NCBI RefSeq assembly: GCF_964204645.1
Contig: NC_134029.1
Coordinates: 10,096,850 to 10,160,849, forward strand
DNA from: Tubulanus polymorphus
Taxonomy: Eukaryota > Nemertea > Palaeonemertea > Tubulaniformes > Tubulanidae
DNA: 64,000 bases
Reading direction: 5' to 3'
Positions 22,728-34,400 of this stretch are shown one piece after another; within the stretch, counting starts at the first letter, position 1, and each line of letters starts with the position of its first letter. A program made the position numbers and the translations under genes. A model generated the notes under the pieces. The model ran no database searches. It was not told the DNA's origin and was given only the letters and a program-made list of their open reading frames with translations.

Positions 22728-24639
22728 GGCAATGGCTTCAGCAACTTCTAGGTTTAATCTACTGAATGGTCAAAACGAACTTATTTCGAGGACCAATGGT
22801 TGTGTAATGCATGTTATAGCGTCTTCTGAGTATTTCATGTTTCGTAGCGCTTGAGAATTGGGAACTCGTGTTTTCTCGGTGTGTTTATATAAAAAGATTT
22901 ACATTTACAGCACTGATTTTATATCGGATACGAAAAAGGATTCAAATAGTTTTCATTCGGTAGTTACAATAATTTGTGATTTCAGAATGAAATTGAATTG
23001 GTACACCACCTAATTATGAAATGAAGACGTTTCCAGTTTTTAGGTGCCATATTGTAGCGGTCCATGGAGATCCCCATTGGTGCAAAAATTGTCACGCTTT
23101 TTGAAAAGTAAGTTTAAGCATTCATTTGCTCGATGAATTTGATTCATACACCGTTTTAACACAACAATTCAAGCGAGGTGACGATGTGAAACCATGGACC
23201 ACATGTTCTAACCGTACGTAAAAAAGTGATTTAATTAATTTTGAAATATCAAAGTAGGCCTATCTGTTTAAGCTGTATTTCCTATTTTTGTCAGAAGTTT
23301 AAGACCTTTGATCTAATGATCTTAGAAGTTTAAGACGGCTTTCCCAGTCTGTCTACCCTCTAACCGAAACCTCTCTTCGCAATATATAACTCCAACCCAT
23401 ATAATGAATAGACTTTGAAAAAATGTTTCTGCAAAAACACTTCGAAACATTTTAATCTCGAATACCTGAGAGACCTGTCTCCTCAATATTCTGGGAGTTT
23501 TTCTGTACTGGTACTTCTCGAACGAGTGCCATTTTGTTGTTTGACAGTCGTCTCTTTCGATCTAGGCCTTGGTTATATTCGGCGTACTTGAATCAGTGAT
23601 ACAGAACGACGACGAGAATTATATCTGAAACCTAATCGTAATTATTTTGGATTGGTTAATTTACTTGTGATTAGAAAGACTAAATGTAGAAAAAATGTTC
23701 CATTGGAGTCGGACCAAAAAATAAAATTCAAAATCTTGTTATCTTCCTTTAATAACCTAATAGTTTTATTCGTATAAAATAAGCTTAAAACATGGAATAC
23801 CATTTCACAATTCGAAGAAATTCGATTAGAGCAGAGATTTTATCTGAAATGCGATATTTCGATTTGTTCGCGAAATTCAGCGCCGCAGTCTATATATTGA
23901 ATGTACAAATTTTGGCTGCCACATGCCGAGGCTGCTCCTTAATTTCCCGCATTCTAAGAAGAAACCTCGAAAATATGGAGAAGGCTAGATTATACCGAGT
24001 AAATTACCAATTCGGAGTGCCGAAAATCAAAATGATACTACAGTCGTTAGCTACTAGCCTAATAACTTGTTTAAAAATGTCCATCTTTAGCTGACTTTAT
24101 ATTTAAGGTTATATACTAAGAAATGTATCATTGGCCGACCTCATGAGATCTGGGGCCCACATACAGTCAATCCTAGAATATTGATTACATTGATTATAAT
24201 GATATTTGGCGTCATTCCAACTCACAATCGATCTTTTCGAAATTCCAATCCGTTCGCTTCTTCATAAAAAGCCTTTTTACAGATTTCTTGTCTACGCGAT
24301 TCGTGTAAGCGGCAGACATTCAGTTTACTCCGGTATAATTAAACGTATGTTATTTGTCTCACGCTGGCGTCCTGAATTTCGTCAACGTGAATTTACTACT
24401 CGTCCTTCTGATGGCGGTGATGATAATACAACAATTTCCTCGAAGCCTAGTAAAGCTAAACAAATCTGACATGAATAGATCAAAGTGTAATTAACTCGAA
24501 AGAGCTTTTTCGGTGGTATCAAGTTTTATGCGTTGTCGCGACAAAATGTAACTTAAATAATTAGCGTGTTTACCGAGCTTTTTGTACCATCGACCGCAAG
24601 AAATATTCAGGGAGCTACAGAAGTGGCGGCACACAATAC

Positions 24640-25006
<367 letters not shown>

Positions 25007-25262
25007 ACAACCTTGCTGCAAGTGCGACCCATCATTCGGTCTAATCGCGGCTCTCGCGGAAGGCACACGCGAGTTCGTATACGAAACAGTGGTCCTCGTT
25101 CATTCAGTCATTCATTGATCGATGTTAATAACTTCGGTAAAAGATGTAAATGAAATTGACTTGTGTGTTCATACACTTAATAAGATATAAAACTATCAGA
25201 TTCGGCAGGTGTTATAATTTTGTCAAACGTACATTTCGAATCGATAATTGTGATTTATGCAG

Positions 25263-25579
25263 GACGACTATTCATACGTGTCCGATTTACCGACGATTTA
25301 CTGGATAAGATGTTCCTCGACGATCGGACGTTCATATTGTTTACGAATTTTATTCTGGTTCCGTCCAGCCGTCGCATACCCGGATACCTGACGTTTTTGT
25401 ACACGTGCTCGGCGACGGCCCTGTTTTTCACGTGTGTTAGTCTCGGCTTCGTGATTAAAGAAAGGACAATAACGGATATGAACAGTATCACATACCATGG
25501 GAAACCAATACACGAGGTGAGACAAAAATACCGGCCACTGCCTGGCTCCGTAATAAACACGTTAATTAACCGAAAGTGA
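25263..25579 (+). CDS. Possible 3'-terminal exon of an unidentified membrane protein
   Basis: After an AG acceptor at 25261-25262, one frame stays open to a TGA at 25577-25579 through a CpG-richer stretch than its surroundings. It encodes about 105 residues with one clear hydrophobic segment (YLTFLYTCSATALFFTCVSL) followed by a charged tail. Other frames on both strands are also partly open here, so the frame choice is uncertain. I do not recognise the family, and no upstream exon could be paired with it. Confidence 0.25.
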
Positions 25580-28500
25580 CGTTTTCATTAAGCTCGCTCC
25601 AAAATCGAATTGTCTTTAGATCTGACACACGGTTTTGAGGCTCACCTCGACTAGGTACTTGAAAAGTCGAGTGATATTCAACTTCTCTTAATTACGCTTT
25701 ACGTAGGCCTATAGTTAAACAAAAAAACAAAAGTTTAACGGAAAATGATAATCTTGAATTCCACATCTAATTTTCGATCAATGCATTCGGAAATATAGGC
25801 ACGGTCAGGGAACTGCTTGAGACAAGCTGAGACTTGTTGCTCTGAGTCCAGCGTCAAGTGGCCTGATACTTGCATCGACTAACAGCGGTATCGCAAATTG
25901 ATGATTTCTTTCTCAATTCATTTTGTAACGTAACCCAAGAAGAATTTGACATATAAACCGCTCGCATGTAAATCATAACACTTTTAATCGGCTCCTAAAT
26001 CATCAAATTATTAAAATAAGACCTCATCCTGGTCAAGCTAGGAATAATCAACATTCCGAGGAAATAATGACGACAGGTACATGCCGAGACCTATAAACAC
26101 AGCCAAAGATTCTTTCTATAGATCCATGTGTTTATGAGAGCAATTCTTGTTACACTTTCCTTTCTTTTCATGAAGACAAGTCTGGACGGTAAGAGGTTAT
26201 AAGAGTTCCTCAATTATGGGATCAAGTAGGCCAATTTTCAATAACACAACATTCCCCCATCACGTATATTCTTGTACCCTTTGGTATATACCGCTCTACA
26301 TGGAGACTTGGGCCTCTTCGCACAGAAACGGCAATGTTCTAAACAGGCCAGAAAAACGATTTGCCAGTCTAGCTCATACTTAGCTCATTTAGCCTAGAAT
26401 AGCGGCTAATTGTAGAAAATAGTCCGTAAATCAAATCTCTATACAGCCCACTACTGTATTTAGTAGTGAAGATCCGGTTCAAAGCTAGGAGGCTGGTTAA
26501 ATGAAGCTGTAAAAATGTCTCGGCTTCAAGTTATGTTTGACAGTCGTATTTTTGTTATAATGGACTATCAAAGGGTTTGATCGAAAGTGTAAATATATCC
26601 ATATGTTCATTTTAGATTTTTCATCGGGTTATATTCCACAGATTATCATTTCACGTGTTTTTCATTTTTTTCATTACGCAATGTTATGCAATACGAGAAG
26701 CCTATCTGTCAGAGTACGTACATCGACGAAAGACTGTTTTTTCGCTTTCTCTCAGTCGGTAGATTGTTATGTCGATTGAACGTATCGACATCATCAGTAA
26801 ATCAGGTGGCATTCTCCATCGAAAATTCTATCAGAACCTGTCCAACGAAGCACCTCTACCAGGTAAACAAGACCGTAGATTTTCAAGTTTAGACGATAAT
26901 CACAGCTTTTCCGCGTGAAGAAAAACAGCACCGTATAACACACGTGTTGCGTCTCGAACGTCTATAAAGACCGATTGTCTTCGAACTCTTATATATTTCT
27001 TATTTTATTTACGCCTCGCAGGTGTTTAAGAGGTGTGCTTGCCAGGGTAAACTTCAGTTTGATATTGAATCTGTCCGGTCTTGAAGTTAGGGGATATAGT
27101 CTCCCGCGTATTCGTTTGATTAAATCTTGAAATCAACTATAGATTCAAGTTTGAACTTCATATTGTTTGGACGCTGAACTCTGAATTTACGTGTGGCACA
27201 AAAATGGATGGGGGGCATATTCAGGATGTAACGAAATTAATCCCCAGATTATCGGCGTACGCACTGCCAGATTTTATCTCGAACCGTCCGAGATTACTCC
27301 GGGGTGATCGAGTGCGTGCAGGGTGGTACGTGTGGGTCCTTCTGAGAAGGTGAACTGCAATTAATATCGGTAGCCAACGCTGTTTGCGCCGTCAGATTGA
27401 CTTGAACAAGACGACAGAAATCACATTAAAACTGAATATTTACTAACTAAGAAAACAAAAGCCTATATCAGCCCTATAATTCCACTCAAGTGCCCCCCGT
27501 TATAAACGAGAACTAGACATACAATCGGACTTACGGAAATCGCCGAATGATTTCGCTTTAATTGTCCTTTTATCGAAAAGAAGCAATGTGCGGTGTTGTT
27601 ACCGTATTATAATCGAGTTATGATGTAGGTTTTATGACCTGTGTTTATTAGTTGTACAGGCGGTGCGGTCCTTCTGTTGTGATAACTCGATAAAAAGTGA
27701 ATACTTAAGGATTCCAATCCAACCGACTATGTGCATTTTCTTATAGTCAAGTCAAAAAGACTATAGCTATGGCAATAGAAATGTGTCGTGTAGCCTTCTG
27801 TCAGATACTCTGATTTGTATCAACCATTCCGTGAAAATAGACCATGAAATTCATCGTCATTAAGATTCATAGATAAGGAATCTTTGTTGAAAGGATACGA
27901 TAAGAAATGATAATTTTTACATTTAGATATAAGTCTGCTCCCATATTCTTCGATCACTGTTGATAGGTGTTTTAGGATTTAAGACAAACGACAGCTCCTC
28001 CGTTGTTGGTCTTTCTATTTCAATGAAATCATTTCATTGTCACTCACCTCACAAATTCTAATCCAAAGCTATAAAGCTGTAAATCCATGGTATAGTGGCT
28101 GATCTTCGGCCCATTTGAAAAAAAATACGTTTGACACTCAATCTCTACTAATTTAACGTCATTTCGTAATTCATTTTTTTGTAAATATTGCTGATGATAT
28201 TGCTAACTAATTTCTAATATCGTGAAAAAACCTTTTAACTATCGACATACCTTCTGTCGGAGTTTACTTTCTTTTTAATCATTAATAGGCAAACCTTTTT
28301 AAGCAAATCAATCAATGCTCTTTATGATGATAGCTATAGCATTTAATCAGGTATTAGAACATGCCCGAATTAAACCGAAATATGCGCATGAATATTAACA
28401 CTTGGGAGGTATTCGCTGAACGTTGAAACAGTAAGCGGACAAGGTGTATACGAGGATGGTTCCAGATGGCGAATTAATAAGCCTTATATAAGTCAACGAT

Positions 28501-31451
28501 TTACAGATGCAGATAAAAAACCCATTTCGTCTGCTCCCAGCGGTGTGGCGAGATGGCGTCAAGCTTAGAGAATATACATAACCCCGGTGCAAAACGACAG
28601 GAGTCACAAAATGCAGTATCACGAACGGTCGGTATTAATGAATGCGTGTAAAATCATTACTTAGAGATCGAACGATCATCATTTCGCCGCATAAAAAGCT
28701 GAGCAATGATTTCACTGAAACAAATGTATATATATTATTATCATTTATTCATTACCAAAGTCATACAAACTTTTATGGTGGATATATCCACGTACAAAGG
28801 AATATAATATACACGTAAAACACCGATATCAAACATAATATCAGACAGTACAATGCAGGTATTATTAGCTTTTTCAGACATATCGGAAGGATCTATTTAA
28901 AAATGATTTCATACAATCCTGGAGTTTAAAAGTTCTTAATGCAATAAATTTAAAAAACACTAGGCCTTTTCCAGTAAAATCTCGGTACGTATATGTCTCC
29001 TCCTAATAGAGCTGAAAAAAGAACAGATCATTATATGATGAAATTCATCTTCAATTTCTAGCAAGTTATGGTTTTCGCAGAATCAATCTTTCATTCTTTG
29101 GTATGGGGGGTTCGTCCATCTCGCTGTTTCCACTTTATGATTTCTAGTTTGAAGTTCGATGTACTGGTGAATTGGCTAAATTGGCCCATGCATCTAACTA
29201 CTACTAATACTGTTCTTAAGTGGAGATATTCAGAGCAATCATATATTATTATCTTCCTCTTGAAGTCATTCATTTCTTCACCTGTAACTGAGAAATACTT
29301 TCGACGGGATATGATATAGAAAATATTCGTATATACGTGCACGGGGACTGGTTGGCGGAAGAATGGAATTTTAAATGCGGTAGGGAGAAGCGCCTGCTCA
29401 GGCCATAACTCTCAGCCGCGACACGCTTCGATGCATTCATCGACGTTCCGTAACGGAGAGTGTCATTTTTAGCTACCGTATACACGCGATGTTTAGTCAA
29501 AAAGCCTCGGTAGTTTCGACTTCGGCCGAGATTCCCGGAGTGTATTGTACACTCGTTTAAATAAACGCGATGAAAGTTTGTTTAAAAACGACGTTTTTCA
29601 CATTTCCGGGAGGCCGAGATTTTCTACCGCATAGTCGTGTGTATGTTATCTTTTCGACGTATCGTAATTACGGTTTGTAAACAAGTCAACACCGCAAAGT
29701 AATTGTTGCGAGACAATCCGTGTAAAAAATCATCGCGCACGATGGTTCGTATCAAACATTCTGTACAGATATGATACTTTTACTATTTACAATTATCGGA
29801 GCCGAATTACATAACAAACCACTCAACAACGAAAACTAATTGGCCAATAACAATATCCGTGATCCCAACAAAATTACTGGCAATGAAAGCAGACTAAACA
29901 ATTCGGTAAAAATCCAGTAATATGCTGTTGATTGAATCTTCGGATTCCGAGGTTTTCCAATTTTTCATTTTTACGATGTCTTCCCTCTTCAATCGCTGGT
30001 TCCCGAATGTAAAAGATGACTTTATTACTGTGTTGATGGATATTGAACCATTCAAATTCAAGGTACACAATCTCGTCGATGAGAAAGTTCTCATCGACGA
30101 GATTTTTTGCTAGAAAAATGTAATGGCCAGTTTATGAAACGACAATTATTTCTTTCATTCACTGTAAACACCTTAAGCCTTATTTGTAGCCACAGATTTG
30201 AAGAAGAAAGTGGAAATACTCAGCACACCGGGATATTTCACTTTCAAAAAGTAGTTTGTATATGTTCGTTGCGCCCTCTGCTATGATGCTATTTTCATTT
30301 TTTGTTTGCTCTTGAATAAAATCGTGTTGCCCAGAATGCGCGGCTTGATAAAAGCAGTAAGTTCGTAAAAACGTAAGTCGAAAATAAGTAGCTCTCTACA
30401 TTCTCGGTTTTTTCTCTCTAGTTTTCTACGGCGCAAAGCTTACAAAATTACCACCACTATATCGTGGCTTTTGTGAACGTTCGGTTAAGGATACAATTAT
30501 ATAATTCAGCGGTTTGAGATTGAACACACTTCCCACTCCCGTTGTTTTGGGATTAGTGGTTTATAAAAAGTAGGTCTTCGCACTTTACGCTACACTACCC
30601 GATTTCAGATGGGACTCTACTCCCCATTTAAACAACGCACATTCATTTGTAGTGTGTTATCTTCAGCTCAACAATTATTTGTTTCTAGTTGCTCGGGGAG
30701 ATTTCTATTTCCCATTACACATTGCGATCGTTGCTGGACTTTAAATAAGGAAAATAATTCACCTAGGTGTTTTCACTTGTAAATACTAATGCAAATGTAT
30801 AATATAATTAGTTAAGAGGAAGAAAGTGGCGTTGGATACTTCTTCCACGTTAGCTCTACCCATAAAGAAATCTAAGTATATGGCCAGATGAGATGGTGAG
30901 AAATGAATTAGTTTGTGATCTTTTAAATTCTGTACATAGCGTATTATCTGTATTATCTAGTGTATTATCTGTTTTACACGCCAGATTGGCTAACGGTCAG
31001 ACTCGCTTAACTGTTATCAGTTGAATCCGGATTTCGATCTAATCTGGATACTATTCAAGGTCCACCTATAAAATGTATATACAATGTGATATATATTTGA
31101 TACAGACTTTTTATAACCGGATTACGTCCACTGGTCTTAAGTTATCTATCATTTCTAACGAAATAAGCGGGTTCTACTCTATCGACTATAATTCCACAAA
31201 TTTAGATCAGTTTTTGGTGGCACCAGCTGCCTACGGTTAAGTCTCATAATCCCATTTAAGCTCTTCAAGAAACCCCACGTATCCATAAAACAGATGAAAA
31301 AGATTTCTGCATGGTGGTGGCAATTCGTAGAAACGCCAATATCATTTATGTTCTTTTAGGTAAAGGTCACTAGTGCCATTGAGAAGGTTGTAGCATCGAT
31401 AATGACAATAACACCCATCGATGCTACAGTTATTTCAATCTCTTTTTCCAG
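25580..31451. other. Gene-poor stretch upstream of the PDGF/VEGF-type gene
   Basis: Probably holds the promoter, 5' UTR and signal-peptide exon of the growth-factor gene. Two candidate signal exons were noted. ATG 28315 to 28350 encodes a short hydrophobic MLFMMIAIAF and ends in phase 0 with a weak donor, as required by the exon at 31452. ATG 26134 to 26188 is a better-looking signal peptide with a good GTAAGA donor but ends in phase 1, which does not fit directly. A CpG-rich patch lies at 29400-29700, and a perfect palindrome at 30069-30104. Confidence 0.4.
30069..30104. repeat. Perfect inverted repeat, 17-bp arms, 2-base centre
   Basis: AATCTCGTCGATGAGAA, then AG, then its exact complement. 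It would form a stable cruciform or RNA hairpin. No flanking TIR or U-tract that would identify it. Confidence 0.9.
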
Positions 31452-34400
31452 GTTCACTTGAAAGCCATTCCAGTATCGATGATTCAGGAGAAAATCAGAA
31501 CAAGTGATAATTACCGCGATATATTCCGATTGTTTCTCTTAGATCAGAATATACCTGATCACATCATCGACGAACTAATTGCTGCCAGATCGTACCAGTC
31601 TCTGTTTCCGAGCTACGGAAATTTTGAATTGTCAAACGATATTCAGGCTCCTATGAATCCAGGTATTTATATCATATTTCAATGTACATTGTTATTGGGT
31701 CCATAAAGAAAGACTACGCTACATGTGCGTGCGAGTTTGTATGTGCGTGTGTCTGCCGTGAGTGGCGCACTCCCTATTTTCGGCGGAGTGACCTTGGAAT
31801 TTTCTACCAAAGACTTTGTTTAGAAAATGGTTAAATTGTGAACATATTTCATTACGCTCAGAATGCATCTAATCTTTCAAAATTTTCTGGTGGAGCATAC
31901 CCAGGCCCCGCCTCATAAGTAGCACCCAGGTAAGTAGTGTGCACCCCCTTTTCAGAAAAGCTAAGATCCACCCCGCGATATTCCCATGCTATATATACAA
32001 ATATTCATATTCTTATTCCTATACTTTCTATATATCTTTAAACTCTGGAATTCAATATTCACCGTGATACTTTTAGAAAGAGCACATTCTAAAGTCGACC
32101 GATTCTCTTTCCTCAGATGCAGCTTTCAAGCATTTACAAGAAATGATGATTCAGTCGCAGTGTCACATACCGCAGCCAGAATGCATCCAAATTCAAAATA
32201 TCGCCCAGACATCAAGTGTATATTATATGCCTAAATGTACGATGGTATACCGGTGTTCCGACACAACGGGCTGCTGCCCAGAGGGATTTAAGTGCGGTCC
32301 AGTCAAAATAGAACAGATCACACGCCATTTCTTTGTAAGTATATTTGTAACGGTTGGGCTGGTTGTCAACTGCAGAAACTGCAATCTCAATTAGGGCTCC
32401 AGAACCGGTAGGGTTCGAGAACCGGTTCAGTCTCAGAGTTTGAATACGTGTCGATATCGTTACATTGGTAACGTTCTTTTTCCTATTGAGCGCTGACAAG
32501 CCTACCTCAACGCAACTGACGTGGAGACCAAGGGGGGTAAGCAAAGATCCATTCTCAGATATACCGATACAACTTTTTTCTAAGTTGGGTAACGATAGCT
32601 GTATGCGATAAAAGAGGGTTTTAACACGCGTTACGAAGCCTCACAAGCCTTATTATTGATATATTAATCATTTGACTTTTTTTTCACGGTGACTCCAAAA
32701 CACTGAGAATTGTTGACAAATATTTCTTACACAACAACACAGCGCCATCCAGTCATAATACGCAGTTATTTTCGATTCGTCATTGCTCTGGTGAGCTGTA
32801 CCGCGCTAAACGATTAATGCTGATTTTTGCAATTTCGTCGAATTGCTATAACTCACAGTAAGTTCTTCAATACTCCAGTCACGGACCATACGACGATTAA
32901 CCATAATTATTCCAGTCAACCGTTCGTGCCAGGAATCAATATAGTGCCATTTATAGTGCCATCGGTTCGCTTTCGATACAAAAGAATGAAAAAACGACAC
33001 CTGCGCGAAGGCGATATCAAACTAATGTATATATTGGTCACCAAGATCGTCCCTGTAAACACGGCTTTTTAAGATCCCGTATGACATCAATTACCACGGC
33101 TAATTACATTTTTTGTTTTCAAAGCGAATTGAATCAAACCACTCAGGACGTTTTTTACAGCCGCGATTACACGGAGGTGATTTGGCCCGGGGCAAATTGG
33201 CACGGATCAGACTCGAACAAAATTTTCACCAAGAATCTTAATGTCCGACCACAGTTTTTTGCATGGGATCATAGGGCGATAGCTGTGGAAACAACCACTA
33301 CCAGGATTGAAATTTGGTTCAAGCCCAATTAGAAAGCAAACCACACTCACTCGATACTAAGCGATGCTCAAACAAAGCGAAGTGATTTCTGGAACCAGTT
33401 GCTATTCAAACGCAATCAGTCCCGTGCAAAGATTTGGCTCAGGCCTGGTCCGACGTTTTTGGTAGGGCCAAATTTGGCCCTGGCCAATAAGGTGTGATCG
33501 CGGCTTATACTGAAGGGCCTACGAAGATGAGTTCATTCCAATTTGCGAAAATAGAAAATCATTCCTCCATTCATTGCTAGTATTTCTATATAATCCGAGG
33601 CGAATGTTTTTCTGAAACCAACTAAGAATAGAAAACTTACGGTGCTGACATGCAAATCTTGAAGGGAAAAGAAAAATTGATTGAATTCTCGTTCAAGTTC
33701 TTGTAATAACATAAGAGAGTGTGTTACTAATTTCATAAGATTAAGTATAAAGTATATCTAGGCATTACATACCTGTTTATAGATATTCAACTGGTTACTG
33801 AAATCACAAGAGCCACCATTTGAGAGAGTGCTTGTATACTTGACATGGCCATGTAGATTCGATACAAGGGCCAATTTCATAAGAAAATACCCATCGTTGC
33901 CATTTAACCCTTAAGGTTAGATATTTTAACTCGTGTTAAATATTTTGAAATTCGCAATCTTCCATTTTACAATTGGATACCTGCAGAGGTTTTATTTTCA
34001 TCAGTCGGATCCAAAGGTTTAATTGGTAATTTTTGCAATGATTTTGCATTCACTGAATTAACTATATAGTCGATATAGTTATCATGCCGTGGACGCACTA
34101 AATCAAGAGTGCCGCCCCTTATTAGGGCCAACATAGGCTATATTGCTATATTGCTACCCACTTGGGACTTAAGAAACATTTTTGAAGTTTTCAAGAGAAA
34201 GTTTGAAGACGCTTCAATCAATTATCTTGAGCTTTTATACATGTTTGTATCCCCAAGGCTCATCAACATTAAGAAAAATTGATATAAATAAAGATATAAA
34301 TACCGATACTGTATTCTCGATAATTCAATTACTGAAATCATTGCGTACATCTCATTCAATAGCTCAAAAAGTAGTTCTTCATATGCACTAATGCCGTATC

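Noticed and set aside
24206-24469. 87-residue frame ending in a Ser/Lys-rich tail, possible GPCR C terminus
   Set aside because: No upstream exon with transmembrane segments and no convincing acceptor; similarity to a receptor tail is only impressionistic.
30984-31050. tRNA-like stretch whose outer 7-mers CCAGATT/AATCTGG pair
   Set aside because: The putative anticodon loop is only four bases and no T stem forms; probably chance.
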